A DNA stretch of 64,000 nucleotides, taken from the NCBI GenBank assembly GCA_003218375.1, contig QHNH01000028.1, positions 62,001 through 126,000 on the forward strand. The letters are read 5' to 3'. The notes under the pieces are model-generated. The model worked only from the letters and a program-made list of their open reading frames with translations. It was not told the origin of the DNA and ran no database searches. Of the stretch, positions 45,269 to 53,732 are shown in pieces (within the stretch, counting starts at the first letter, position 1; each line of letters opens with the position of its first letter). This DNA is from Verrucomicrobiota bacterium (GTDB lineage: Bacteria; Verrucomicrobiota; Verrucomicrobiia; Chthoniobacterales; UBA10450). The position numbers and the translations under genes are program-made.

Positions 45269-45850
45269 GTGCATCCCTATCTGGAAAAATTTCTGCTCGC
45301 CTTCATCCCGCTTTTTGTCGCGATCGACCCGATAGGCCTGGTCGCGATTTTTCTCGGGCTCGGCGGGCACATCGACGCCAAGCGCCGGCAGATCGAAGGC
45401 ACCCTTGGGTTGATCACGAGCCTGGCCGTGTCGATTGGCTTTATTTTCCTCGGCAAAGTAATTTTTCGTGCGCTTGGAATCACGGTCTCCGATTTCCAGG
45501 TGGCGGGCGGCCTCATCCTGCTCGGGATCGCCGTGCGCGAGCTTCTCGATTTAGGCGAACGCGGCAAGTACGCGGGCGAATCCTTCGGGGTCGTGCCGCT
45601 GGGTATGCCGTTGATCGCCGGACCGGCCTTGCTCACCGCGCTGCTCCTTCTCGTCGATACCGTCGGCATCTTGTTTACCGTCCTGGCGTTGCTTGTGAAC
45701 CTGCTCCTGGTCGGATTTGGTTTTCGTTACGCGAGCCATTTCACCCGCTGGATGGGAAAGCAAGGGATGAAAGGCGTTTCGAAATTAATCTCGCTCTTGC
45801 TGGCGGCGATCGCGGTCAGCCTCATTCGCCGCGGCTGGCTGACGCCATAG
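45269..45850 (+). CDS. MarC family integral membrane protein
   Basis: 193 residues with six helices from GTG 45269 (VHPYLEKFLLAFIPLFVAIDPIGLVAIFLG). The family pattern FVAIDPIG is present, then ALGITVSDFQVAGGLILLGIAV, and PLGMPLIAGPALLTALL. MarC proteins are a poorly understood family, and the name does not imply antibiotic resistance. The GTG start is preferred because upstream sequence is repeat R2. It lies 17 nt upstream of the next gene. Confidence 0.85.
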   Translation: MHPYLEKFLLAFIPLFVAIDPIGLVAIFLGLGGHIDAKRRQIEGTLGLITSLAVSIGFIFLGKVIFRALGITVSDFQVAGGLILLGIAVRELLDLGERGKYAGESFGVVPLGMPLIAGPALLTALLLLVDTVGILFTVLALLVNLLLVGFGFRYASHFTRWMGKQGMKGVSKLISLLLAAIAVSLIRRGWLTP

Positions 45851-45867
45851 CCTCACACCTCAATGTT

Positions 45868-47169
45868 GTGCCAGCCACCGCCCTGATTCTTCGCCGGCGC
45901 ACGGTCGCGCTACTCGTGCTTCTCGTTCTCGTCGTTTACGGGTTCGAAGCGCATGCGCGCCGGCGGGAACGCTCTTCTCCCGCGACGCTCGGCGACCAGA
46001 GTGCTTATCTCGGCTACGCGCGACAGCTGTATGAAAGCAACTACACGGTCGTCGAAGATCGGAACCGCATGCCGGTTTACCCGTTTCTTTTGTCCCTGAT
46101 CTATCGGCCCGGAATGACGGAAACGGAATTCCTCGTTCGCGCCCAAACTTTCACCGTCAATCTCTCGATTGTTCTGCTGCTGTTATTGTTCTTCATCTTC
46201 CGCAGGTTCATGCCCGCGCTGCCCGCCCTGGCTCTGCTCGCCGCAACGGCGTTCGGTGTTTTTCTGTATCGGGCCGACCGAGCGCAGGTGGAAGTGTTGT
46301 TCTACTTCGTCAGTTTCTGTGCATTTCTCCTGCTTCTGCAATTGTTCGTCCGGCCGCGGTGGTGGATGGCCGTCCTGGCGGGGGCGATCACTGGTCTGGC
46401 GCACCTCACCAAAGCTTCGGTGCTGCCGGCCCTTGCCATCTGGACGGGAGTGTTCGCGGCGCAAATCGTTTTCAGTTTTCGGGGCGCTCCATGGCGACGG
46501 CTCGGGATGCTGGCCCTCGTGATCGGAGCATTCTTCGCTGTCGTCTTTCCCTACATCCAGACCAGCAAGCGCATTTACGACGCGTACTTCTACAATGTGA
46601 ATTCGACCTTCGTGATCTGGTGCGATTCATCCACGGAGGCCTACGAATTTCTGAGCGCGTATGGCGACAAGGCCCAATGGCGGCAGTTGCCACCGGATCA
46701 ACTGCCTTCATTCCGGAAATATTGGCGGGAACATTCGGTCGGCCAGATTGCCCGGCGGATTGTCCATGGCTGTCTCGATCTCGCGACGCAGAACGCGCTC
46801 GTGATCGCCTATTACAAATTCGTGGTAGCACTATTCATCGCGGGCGCGCTGCTTGCAGCCCGGCAACGCAAGCGAGTTCGTGACATCGTTGCGGCCAATC
46901 CCGGCGCCGCGGTTTTCTGCGTTCTGTTCTTCGCGGCCTATTTCCTCTTGTACGCGTGGTACGACACCATCATCAACGACGTCCGTTTCGTGCTTTCGAT
47001 TTTTCTTCCGTTTGTCTTTGGGGCCTCGTTGTTTGTCCTGCGTCTCGGCCGCGATCGGGTGGTGTCATTCGCGGGGCGGGAGATTCCGTTCGAACAATTT
47101 TTTCCCATCTTATTCGGCAGCCTCGCCGTTATCGACGTGCTCCATAACGCACCGAGCCTGTTCCGGTGA
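45868..47169 (+). CDS. Multi-pass membrane protein, glycosyltransferase-39-like
   Basis: 433 residues from GTG 45868, with about ten hydrophobic helices. After helix 1 comes GDQSAYLGYARQLYESNYTVVEDRNRMPVYPFLLSLIY, a pattern typical of membrane GT-C glycosyltransferases of the PMT/ArnT type (an acidic D near a short loop, then NRMPVYP). Later parts include AITGLAHLTKASVLPALAIW. Likely a sugar transferase to a lipid-linked acceptor in the membrane, but the substrate is unknown. It is co-directional with marC. Confidence 0.7.
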   Translation: MPATALILRRRTVALLVLLVLVVYGFEAHARRRERSSPATLGDQSAYLGYARQLYESNYTVVEDRNRMPVYPFLLSLIYRPGMTETEFLVRAQTFTVNLSIVLLLLLFFIFRRFMPALPALALLAATAFGVFLYRADRAQVEVLFYFVSFCAFLLLLQLFVRPRWWMAVLAGAITGLAHLTKASVLPALAIWTGVFAAQIVFSFRGAPWRRLGMLALVIGAFFAVVFPYIQTSKRIYDAYFYNVNSTFVIWCDSSTEAYEFLSAYGDKAQWRQLPPDQLPSFRKYWREHSVGQIARRIVHGCLDLATQNALVIAYYKFVVALFIAGALLAARQRKRVRDIVAANPGAAVFCVLFFAAYFLLYAWYDTIINDVRFVLSIFLPFVFGASLFVLRLGRDRVVSFAGREIPFEQFFPILFGSLAVIDVLHNAPSLFR

Positions 47170-47184
47170 AATAAAGACCGCTGC

Positions 47185-47553
47185 TCAGAACTGGCCGGTC
47201 TGCAACATCACCAGGGTGCAGCCTTCGACCACCTCGATCCCCGCGTCTTCCGCTCGTTCTGCGAGCGCGAGATTCTCTGCGCCAGGATTCATGATGATTC
47301 GGCGCGGTTTGGTCGCGATGATCTCATCAATGAGCGGATCGGAGCGGGCCTGCCCGAGATACATCGTCACCGTGTCGATCGGTCCCGGCGCGTCCGAGAT
47401 TTTCGGATAACACTTCTCGCCCAGGATATCGGGAAAGGCGGGATTGATCGGGACGGGCCGGTGGCCGTACTGGCGCAGCATCTTAAACGCCTTGTAGGCG
47501 TAGCGGTCCGGCTTTGGCGAAGCGCCGAGAATGGCGACAGTTTCCGTTTTCAT
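47185..47553 (-). CDS. CoA-binding domain protein
   Basis: 122 residues, a Rossmann-like CoA-binding protein of the YccU type: VAILGASPKPDRYAYKAFKMLRQYGHRPVPINP, then KCYPKISD, VTMYLGQA and RIIMNPGAEN. Function in the cell is not established. ATG 47553. It is convergent with the membrane protein and divergent from hpnH. Confidence 0.9.
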   Translation of the reverse strand: MKTETVAILGASPKPDRYAYKAFKMLRQYGHRPVPINPAFPDILGEKCYPKISDAPGPIDTVTMYLGQARSDPLIDEIIATKPRRIIMNPGAENLALAERAEDAGIEVVEGCTLVMLQTGQF

Positions 47554-47629
47554 TGTTCTCCGGCGACTAATCTAGATGGCGCCGCGAATCCTGTCATTCG
47601 GAGGCTGGCGAAGCCGACGAGAACTAGGA

Positions 47630-47765
47630 GAAGCTCCAAATTCCAAGCTCCAAGCACCAGAGAAGCTCCAATAACCAAGCACCAAGCAATGTGCGGGCGC
47701 GCCATTTGAATCTTGGAGCTTGATGTTTCTCTGGAGCTTGGAGCTTGGAGCTTGGAGCTTTGCCG
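47630..47765. repeat. Inverted word-repeat hairpin, word F3 (AGCTCCA), before hpnH
   Basis: The left arm 47630-47692 repeats AGCTCCAA/AAGCACCA. The right arm 47710-47765 repeats TTGGAGCTTGG units. The same word as 14466-14605. It occupies most of the 47554-47859 gap. The remainder (47766-47859) should hold the hpnH promoter, with no clear boxes seen. Confidence 0.88.
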
Positions 47766-47859
47766 TCAAATGCTTGGCACACTTGCGCCATTCGGATGAC
47801 GTCCTGCTCCTCCCGCGTATATTGACACTACGTCCTCCCTTGGTACTATCCTCGCTCTT

Positions 47860-49161
47860 ATGAGATTCCCGCTGGCGCTCACTACCAAGATCGCCGCTTA
47901 TATTATCACCCAGAAGCTGCGTCGGACCGAGAAGTTCGCGACCGTCCTCCAGCTCGAGCCGTTGCATACGTGCAACTTGACCTGCACGGGCTGTGGCCGG
48001 ATCCGCGAGTATTCGACCTCGCTCAAGGACATCATGCCGCTGGAGGATTGCCTGAGCGCCGCCCAGGAATGTAACGCGCCCATGATTTCCATCTGCGGTG
48101 GCGAGCCCCTGATTTACCCGCAGATCGAAGCGCTCGTGAAAGGTCTCCTCAACCAGAAGCGGATCGTTTACGTCTGCACCAACGCGATGTTCATGCGCAA
48201 GAAAATGCGCGAATGGCTCTCTTCAGAATTTGCCTCAGCGAAAAATGGCAGCCGAAAAGGGCTCGAAGCGAAACTGACGCAGCTGGTCGCGAAAGGATTG
48301 GTTTCCGAGAAAGACGCGGAAGTCGTCCGGCAAGGTCCGAAGGATCCCGCCAAGCCCACCATCGGGCCGTCACGCTGGATGTATTGGAACGTCCACCTCG
48401 ATGGGCTCGAGCGGACGCATGACCTGATCGTCGAGCGCGAAGGCGTTTTCAAGGAATGCATCCTCGCGATCAAGATGGCGAAGCTGCTCGGTTACCAGGT
48501 CGCGACGAACACCACCATCTACAAGGAAACCGACATGGGCGAAGTCGAGCAGATGTTCGATTTCCTGTCCGATCTCGGCGTCGATGGCCACACGATCTCG
48601 CCCGGTTACGAGTACGACGCGGCCAAGAAGGACATGATCAAGCGGTTAAACCTCCAGCCGGAAAATTTCTTTCTCACTCGCAAGATGACGATCGAGAAGT
48701 TTAAGAAGATCGAGGAGTGGATGGGCAAATACACGCTCTTCGGAACCCCGATTTATTTCGAGTTTCTCGCCGGTAAACGCGACCTGACCTGTTCCGCCTG
48801 GGCAATCCCGACGCGCAATATCCGCGGCTGGAAAGGCCCATGCTATTTAATGACGGACGCCCATTATTCGAGCTACGCCGAGCTGCTCGAGAAAGTGGAA
48901 TGGGAAAAATACGGCGTGGAAAAGGGCGTGGTGAAAGACAGCCGCTGCGAGAACTGCATGGTGCATTGCGGCTATGAGCCAACCGCGAGTTTAGGCCTCA
49001 ATGCGCAACGCGGCGACACCTGGAAAAATCTCCGGTTCAATTTTGGCTCGAAGCCGAAACCGACTGGTCTTGGCAACGAGATCACGGCGTATAACGGCGT
49101 CACTTCCGGCAACGGGCATTTGACGGGTCGCAAGGCGGGAACAGAATCGGTCGCGTGTTGA
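47860..49161 (+). CDS. hpnH: Adenosyl-hopene transferase HpnH (radical SAM), with an insertion
   Basis: Radical SAM enzyme that adds adenosyl to hopene, the first committed step to C35 hopanoids. 433 residues. CX3CX2C cluster site in LHTCNLTCTGCGR, followed by SICGGEPLIYPQI and YVCTNAMFM. The usual VHLDGLE segment is preceded by about 50 extra residues (SSEFASAKNGSRKGLEAKL...GPSRWMY). Later YEFLAGKRDLTCSAW and CENCMVHCGYE, with two more cysteine clusters. The family is usually about 330-390 residues. Its stop TGA lies in an F4 repeat word. Next to shc, as expected for hopanoid genes. Confidence 0.92.
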   Translation: MRFPLALTTKIAAYIITQKLRRTEKFATVLQLEPLHTCNLTCTGCGRIREYSTSLKDIMPLEDCLSAAQECNAPMISICGGEPLIYPQIEALVKGLLNQKRIVYVCTNAMFMRKKMREWLSSEFASAKNGSRKGLEAKLTQLVAKGLVSEKDAEVVRQGPKDPAKPTIGPSRWMYWNVHLDGLERTHDLIVEREGVFKECILAIKMAKLLGYQVATNTTIYKETDMGEVEQMFDFLSDLGVDGHTISPGYEYDAAKKDMIKRLNLQPENFFLTRKMTIEKFKKIEEWMGKYTLFGTPIYFEFLAGKRDLTCSAWAIPTRNIRGWKGPCYLMTDAHYSSYAELLEKVEWEKYGVEKGVVKDSRCENCMVHCGYEPTASLGLNAQRGDTWKNLRFNFGSKPKPTGLGNEITAYNGVTSGNGHLTGRKAGTESVAC

Positions 49162-49163
49162 GA

Positions 49164-49202
49164 AGCGGGTGGTTGAGAGGTTGAGGAGTTGAGAGGTTGA
49201 GA
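49164..49202. repeat. Left arm of F4 word repeat (GTTGAGNN) beside four-helix-bundle remnant
   Basis: GGTTGAGAGGTTGAGGAG and following octamers match the left arm at 16681-16710. No right arm is found downstream, where shc coding sequence resumes. The hpnH stop overlaps the first word unit. Confidence 0.85.
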
Positions 49203-49214
49203 GGAGGAACGGCG

Positions 49215-49275
49215 ATGCCCACCAGACATGTTTATCCGTTTGAAAAGCTGAGAGTTTGGCAGAGCGCCCGTAGCC
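49215..49275 (+). pseudogene. Four-helix-bundle (23S rRNA IVP-like) gene remnant
   Basis: Starts at ATG 49215 with GAGGAGG 7-8 nt upstream, a strong ribosome binding site, and reads MPTRHVYPFEKLRVWQSAR before the sequence turns into shc in another frame. The string (F)EKLRVWQSARSLV is the usual start of the four-helix-bundle family (full length about 115-130 residues). Only about 20 codons remain. The join to shc lies near 49265-49275. The family's founding members are encoded in intervening sequences of 23S rRNA. Here it follows an F4 repeat arm. Confidence 0.75.
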
Positions 49276-49278
49276 TCG

Positions 49279-51090
49279 TTCGATTACGTGCTGTTCATGC
49301 ATTGGCTGGGAGAAGTGGACGACGCATTGCAGCAGCGATGCGTGCGCCACATTCTCAAGCGCCAGCTTCCGGATGGCGGTTGGAACATTTATTACGGCGG
49401 GCCGAGCGAAGTAAACGCGTCGGTCAAAGCTTACTTCGCGCTCAAGCTGGCGGGGCACTCCGCCGATCTGCCGTTCATGCAGGAAGCGCGCGCGAACATT
49501 CTTCGGCTCGGCGGCATCCCGAAGATGAATACCTTCAGCAAACTTTACCTCGCGCTGCTCGGGCAATTTCCCTGGCACTACCTGCCCTCGATCCCGGTCG
49601 AGATGATCCTGTTTCCGAACTGGGCCTTCTTTAATATTTACAAAATGTCGTCCTGGAGCCGGGCGATGCTGATCCCGCTAGCGATCATCAATCACTTCAA
49701 GCCGACGCGGGAATTGCCCGGGATGAAACAGCTTCACGAGCTTTATCCGCTCGGCACCGAGCACAAGGATTTCACGCTCCCGCGCGACCCGCGGTTCTTC
49801 GCCTGGCGGAATTTTTTCCTGCGCGCGGACCACGGGCTCAAAATCGTTTCGAAATTCGGCTGGCGCCCGATGCGGAAACGCGCGCTCGAAGAAGCGGAGC
49901 GCTGGATGCTGGAGCGGATCGGCGAGGGGAGTGACGGGCTCGCGGCCGTCTTCCCGGCGATGTTAAATGCGCTGATCGCTTTGCGCGCGCTCGGTTATTC
50001 GACAAGCCATCCGGTCTACGCAAAAGCCGCCCGGGATTTCTCCGGCCTCTTCGTCGACGACCTGGAAGATTTTCGGATTCAACCCTGTCTCTCCCCGGTG
50101 TGGGACACGGCGATCAATATCATCGCGCTCGCTGAATCCGGTTTGCCGGCCGAGCATCCCGCGCTCAGAAAAGCCGCGAGCTGGCTGGTCGAGAAAGAGG
50201 TAAGGGTGCGCGGCGATTGGACGATTAACAATCCGCATACCGAAGCGAGCGGCTGGGCGTTCGAATACAACAACGTTTATTATCCAGATACCGACGACAC
50301 CGGGATGGTGCTGATGGCGTTGCGGCTGGCGAAGCCGGATGATCCGCAGGCGCTCGACGCGTTGTTCCGGCGCGCGATCGCGTGGCAATTGAGTTTCCAA
50401 TGTCGCGATGGCGGCTGGGCCGCGTTCGACAAGGAAGTCACCAAGCACTGGCTGGAAGACATGCCGTTCGCCGATCACAACGCCATCCTTGATCCGACCT
50501 GCAGTGATCTCACCGCGCGCACTCTCGAGCTTTTCGGTTACATTAACTTCGACGCGAAACAGCGTTCGGTCCGCGACGCGATCCGCTACCTGATCGATAC
50601 CCAGGATGACGACGGCTCGTGGTACGGGCGCTGGGGCGTGAATTACATTTACGGTACCTGGCAGGTGCTGCGCGGTCTGCGCGCCATCGGCGAAAACATG
50701 ACCCAGGATTGGATCCTGCGCGGGCGCGATTGGCTGGAGAGCTGCCAAAACGATAACGGCGGTTGGGGCGAGACCTGCGTTTCGTACGAAAACCCGGCAC
50801 TGAAAGGCAAAGGCGAAAGCACGGCGTCGCAAACGGCATGGGCCATCATGGGCATTTGTGCGTGCGGCGATCTCGATCGGTCGAGTGTGCAACGCGGCCT
50901 GCGTTATCTGTTGAGCACGCAGCGGCCCGATGGCGCCTGGGACGAACCGCACATCACCGGCACCGGTTTTCCGGGTGTCTTTTATCTGAAGTACGACATG
51001 TACCGGCAGAATTTCCCGCTCCTCGCCCTGGCTACCTACGTGAATTACCGGACCGGCCTCGGACATTATCCGAGTTTCTATCGCTTGTAG
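49279..51090 (+). CDS. shc: Squalene-hopene cyclase, 5'-truncated
   Basis: Cyclises squalene to hopene at the membrane. The frame opens at a TGA (49249) and the only starts are GTG 49279 (VLFMHWLGEVDD) or ATG 49288, giving about 600 residues. The family is about 630-680, so roughly 45-60 N-terminal residues, with the first QW region, are lost. The remainder is complete: QW-type repeats (RQLPDGGWNIYYGGPSE, CRDGGWAAFDKE, NDNGGWGE, RPDGAWDEP), DTDDTGMVL (catalytic DxDD with Gly in place of the usual Ala) and SPVWDT. A four-helix-bundle remnant is fused just upstream. The encoded enzyme may be inactive, or the junction an assembly error. Confidence 0.88.
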   Translation, partial: FDYVLFMHWLGEVDDALQQRCVRHILKRQLPDGGWNIYYGGPSEVNASVKAYFALKLAGHSADLPFMQEARANILRLGGIPKMNTFSKLYLALLGQFPWHYLPSIPVEMILFPNWAFFNIYKMSSWSRAMLIPLAIINHFKPTRELPGMKQLHELYPLGTEHKDFTLPRDPRFFAWRNFFLRADHGLKIVSKFGWRPMRKRALEEAERWMLERIGEGSDGLAAVFPAMLNALIALRALGYSTSHPVYAKAARDFSGLFVDDLEDFRIQPCLSPVWDTAINIIALAESGLPAEHPALRKAASWLVEKEVRVRGDWTINNPHTEASGWAFEYNNVYYPDTDDTGMVLMALRLAKPDDPQALDALFRRAIAWQLSFQCRDGGWAAFDKEVTKHWLEDMPFADHNAILDPTCSDLTARTLELFGYINFDAKQRSVRDAIRYLIDTQDDDGSWYGRWGVNYIYGTWQVLRGLRAIGENMTQDWILRGRDWLESCQNDNGGWGETCVSYENPALKGKGESTASQTAWAIMGICACGDLDRSSVQRGLRYLLSTQRPDGAWDEPHITGTGFPGVFYLKYDMYRQNFPLLALATYVNYRTGLGHYPSFYRL

Positions 51091-51091
51091 C

Positions 51092-51163
51092 GATGGAGCG
51101 GCGGCTGTCCAGCCGCAGAGGCATGCTGTAGATCTGCGGGTGAGGACACCCGCCGCTACATCT
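51092..51163. repeat. Composite palindrome R5-like after shc
   Basis: GATGGAGCGGCGGC...GCCGCTACATC ends, with hairpins GCGGCTGTCCAGCCGC and GCGGGTGAGGACACCCGC. It starts one base after the shc stop. Confidence 0.8.
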
Positions 51164-51203
51164 AAAATTGACGCGCTGCCTTACCGGCGGGAAAGTCGAT
51201 ATT

Positions 51204-51803
51204 ATGGCTTACGAATTACCTAAACTTCCTTACGCCTACGACGCGCTCGAGCCGCATATCGACGCGCGCACGATGGAAATCCACCACACCAAGCATCACC
51301 AGACTTACATCACCAACGTCAACAACGCGCTCAAGGACAAGCCCGACTTGGCCGCCAAATCCGTCGAGGATTTGATCAAGGACCTCAACGCCGTTCCGGA
51401 AGACATTCGCACCGTCGTCCGCAACAATGGCGGCGGGCACGCCAACCATTCGTTCTTCTGGAAAATCATGGGCCCGAAAGCCGGCGGCGAGCCTTCCGGT
51501 AAATTGGGCGACGACATTAAATCCACCTTCGGCAGCTTCGACGCCTTCAAGGAAAAATTCGCGGCGGCCGGGGCTGGACGTTTCGGCAGCGGCTGGGCGT
51601 GGCTGATCAAGAACAAGAGCGGCAAGCTCGAAGTAACTTCCACCGCGAATCAGGACAGCCCGCTCACGGACGGGAACACGCCGCTGCTCGGCGTGGACGT
51701 CTGGGAGCACGCCTATTACCTCAACTACCAGAACCGCCGGCCTGATTACATCAAGGCCTGGTGGAACGTCGTGAACTGGGACGCGGTCGCGAAGAATTAC
51801 TGA
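51204..51803 (+). CDS. sod: Superoxide dismutase (Mn/Fe type)
   Basis: 199 residues from ATG 51204 ([20 protein letters not shown]). Metal ligands: His in [11 protein letters not shown], His in [13 protein letters not shown], Asp and His in [18 protein letters not shown]. The Gly-Gly-Gly-His and NQDSPL patterns are nearer Mn-type or cambialistic members. Length is normal. It stands alone, between shc and dapL, with a separate promoter region. Confidence 0.95.
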   Translation: MAYELPKLPYAYDALEPHIDARTMEIHHTKHHQTYITNVNNALKDKPDLAAKSVEDLIKDLNAVPEDIRTVVRNNGGGHANHSFFWKIMGPKAGGEPSGKLGDDIKSTFGSFDAFKEKFAAAGAGRFGSGWAWLIKNKSGKLEVTSTANQDSPLTDGNTPLLGVDVWEHAYYLNYQNRRPDYIKAWWNVVNWDAVAKNY

Positions 51804-51810
51804 GTCGAAG

Positions 51811-51872
51811 TTGGAGGGACGACCGCTGTGTCGTCCCTGAAATTCGTGGACGCGCGGCGCGCGTCCCTCCAA
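51811..51872. repeat. Composite palindrome R3 (GGAGGGAC...GTCCCTCC), before dapL
   Basis: Outer arms TTGGAGGGAC and GTCCCTCCAA pair. Inside are GGGACGACCGCTGTGTCGTCCC and GGACGCGCGGCGCGCGTCC hairpins. Its last base is the A of the dapL ATG. Confidence 0.88.
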
Positions 51873-53104
51873 TGGCGTACCTGAACGACAACTATCTCAA
51901 GCTCCAGGCCGGCTATCTCTTCCCGGAGATCGCGCGGCGGGTGCGCGAGTTTTGCGAAGCGAACCCGGACGCGGCGAAGCGCGTCATCCGGTGCGGCATC
52001 GGCGATGTCACCGAGCCGTTGCCGCCGGCCGTGATCGCGGCCATGCATCGCGCCGTCGAGGAGCTAAGCGTGCGCGAAACTTTTCGCGGCTACGGGCACG
52101 AGCAGGGACTCGAATCGTTACGGGAAAAAATCGCGCAGCAGGATTATCGCGAGCGCGGGATCGAGATCGCCCCGGACGAGATCTTTATCTCGGAAGGATC
52201 GAAGTCCGATTGCGGTTACATCCTCGATGTCCTCGGATCGCGAAACAGGATCGCGATCAGCGATCCGGTTTATCCCGCGTATGTCGACACGAACGTCATG
52301 GCAGGACACACCGGTCGTGCTGATGAGTCCGGCCGTTACGAAGGCATCACTTATCTGCCGTGCCGGCCAGAGAACCACTTTGTTCCCGAGCCGCCTGACG
52401 AGCCGGTCGATATCATCTACCTCTGCTTCCCAAATAATCCGACCGGCGCCGTCGCGACACGGGAGCAATTGGCGAATTGGGTTGAGTATGCCCGCGCCAA
52501 CGAAGCGATTTTGTTGTTCGACGCGGCCTATGAGGCCTATGTGTCCGATCCCAAGATTCCGCATTCCATTTTCGAGATCGAAGGCGCGCGGGAATGCGCG
52601 GTGGAATTTCGCAGCTTCTCGAAGAACGGTGGATTCACCGGGGTGCGCTGTGGATTCACCGTCATGCCAAAGGCGCTGTTGGTGCGAGCGGGCGACGGGC
52701 GCAAGCTTCCGCTCCATTCCCTCTGGCATCGGCGTTGGAGCACGAAAGCAAACAGCGTCAGTTATCCGGTCCAGCGCGGGGCGGAAGCGATCTACACCGC
52801 CGAAGGAAAAGAACAGGTGCGCCACCTCATCGACCATTACATGGGGAACGCGCGGATTTTGCGCGAAGCCGCCGAGCAGGCCGGACTGCAGGTTTACGGC
52901 GGCGTAAACGCTCCTTACATCTGGGTCCAGACGCCCGCTGGCCTAACGAGCTGGCAAATGTTCGACCGGATGTTGCACGAATTGAATGTCGTCGTCACGC
53001 CCGGCAGCGGTTTCGGCGCCTGTGGCGAAGGGTTCTTCCGCATCTCCGCCTTCAACAGCCGGGAAAACGCGGAGGAGGTCGCGCGGCGACTCGCCAAACT
53101 GTAG
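51872..53104 (+). CDS. dapL: LL-diaminopimelate aminotransferase
   Basis: Converts tetrahydrodipicolinate directly to LL-diaminopimelate for lysine and cell-wall synthesis; the dapL route is used by Verrucomicrobia and Chlamydiae among others. 410 residues from ATG 51872 ([17 protein letters not shown]). Fold-type-I PLP marks: [41 protein letters not shown] Lys in [14 protein letters not shown], and the final Arg in FFRISAF. The stop TAG lies in an R2 palindrome. The gene begins directly after R3. Confidence 0.95.
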   Translation: MAYLNDNYLKLQAGYLFPEIARRVREFCEANPDAAKRVIRCGIGDVTEPLPPAVIAAMHRAVEELSVRETFRGYGHEQGLESLREKIAQQDYRERGIEIAPDEIFISEGSKSDCGYILDVLGSRNRIAISDPVYPAYVDTNVMAGHTGRADESGRYEGITYLPCRPENHFVPEPPDEPVDIIYLCFPNNPTGAVATREQLANWVEYARANEAILLFDAAYEAYVSDPKIPHSIFEIEGARECAVEFRSFSKNGGFTGVRCGFTVMPKALLVRAGDGRKLPLHSLWHRRWSTKANSVSYPVQRGAEAIYTAEGKEQVRHLIDHYMGNARILREAAEQAGLQVYGGVNAPYIWVQTPAGLTSWQMFDRMLHELNVVVTPGSGFGACGEGFFRISAFNSRENAEEVARRLAKL

Positions 53105-53174
53105 CCGCTTCGCTGTGCGAAGCGTGAGAGCAGCCTACGCCGATCTCGCGTCGCCCACAGGGCGACGGCTACAG
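53099..53174. repeat. Composite palindrome R2, copy 3 (inverted), over the dapL stop
   Basis: CTGTAGCCG and CGGCTACAG ends. The hairpins occur in the opposite order (CGCTTCGCTGTGCGAAGCG first, GTCGCCCACAGGGCGAC second). The TAG of CTGTAG is the dapL stop codon. Confidence 0.85.
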
Positions 53175-53228
53175 TTGCTTGTCCCCGCGCGAGGCCGCGC
53201 GTAAATTTCGCGCTTCGGAAAAACTGTC

Positions 53229-53732
53229 ATGGCTGTCACCACCAAAAATCTTCCGCAGCTTTATCGCTTTTGTTTCCTGATGACGGGAGACGCCGCAAAA
53301 GCGCAGGCCGCTTTCCAGGATACAGTGCGAGAAGCAGCCACGCGTTCCGAGGGCGATGAGCCGCCACCGGACCGGCTCTGGTTTTTTCGCGATGCCCGGT
53401 GGCGTTGCGTGGCACTCGGCGAACAAGGCATCCAGGCCGAACCCGGGATGCTCGAGGAAGTCGAGATTTCGGCCACGGCTCCGAGGCAGATCGAGCAGCT
53501 CGAGCCGGCCCAGCTGGCGCTTTGGGTTTCGGCCGCGCCCGAGCCGCAACGGAGCGCGCTCGCGCTTTTCTATCTCGATGAATTCAGTCTGGCCGAGCTG
53601 CTCTCGCTGCTGGAGATGAAAGCGGGCGAATTGTCGGAGCTCATTTGCAGCGGCCGCCGGCAATTTCAGTCGTGGCTCGATTCCACGATCGCCTATTACG
53701 AAGGAGAAACTTTCGATGCCGGACAAGGCTGA
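53229..53732 (+). CDS. ECF-sigma-like protein, degenerate
   Basis: 167 residues. Residues 1-32 look like sigma region 2 (LYRFCFLMTGDAAKAQAAFQDTVREAA) and residues 108-155 like region 4 (EPQRSALALFYLDEFSLAELLSLLEMKAGELSELI). The region 2/4 residues that contact DNA are only partly kept, so it may be a divergent ECF sigma factor or a derived adaptor. It overlaps the next gene by 17 nt, a strong sign of a sigma/anti-sigma pair. Confidence 0.65.
   Translation: MAVTTKNLPQLYRFCFLMTGDAAKAQAAFQDTVREAATRSEGDEPPPDRLWFFRDARWRCVALGEQGIQAEPGMLEEVEISATAPRQIEQLEPAQLALWVSAAPEPQRSALALFYLDEFSLAELLSLLEMKAGELSELICSGRRQFQSWLDSTIAYYEGETFDAGQG

Noticed and set aside
44821-45867. Upstream extension of the 433-residue membrane protein to a 782-codon frame
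   Set aside because: The upstream part is marC and the M28 gene read in other frames.
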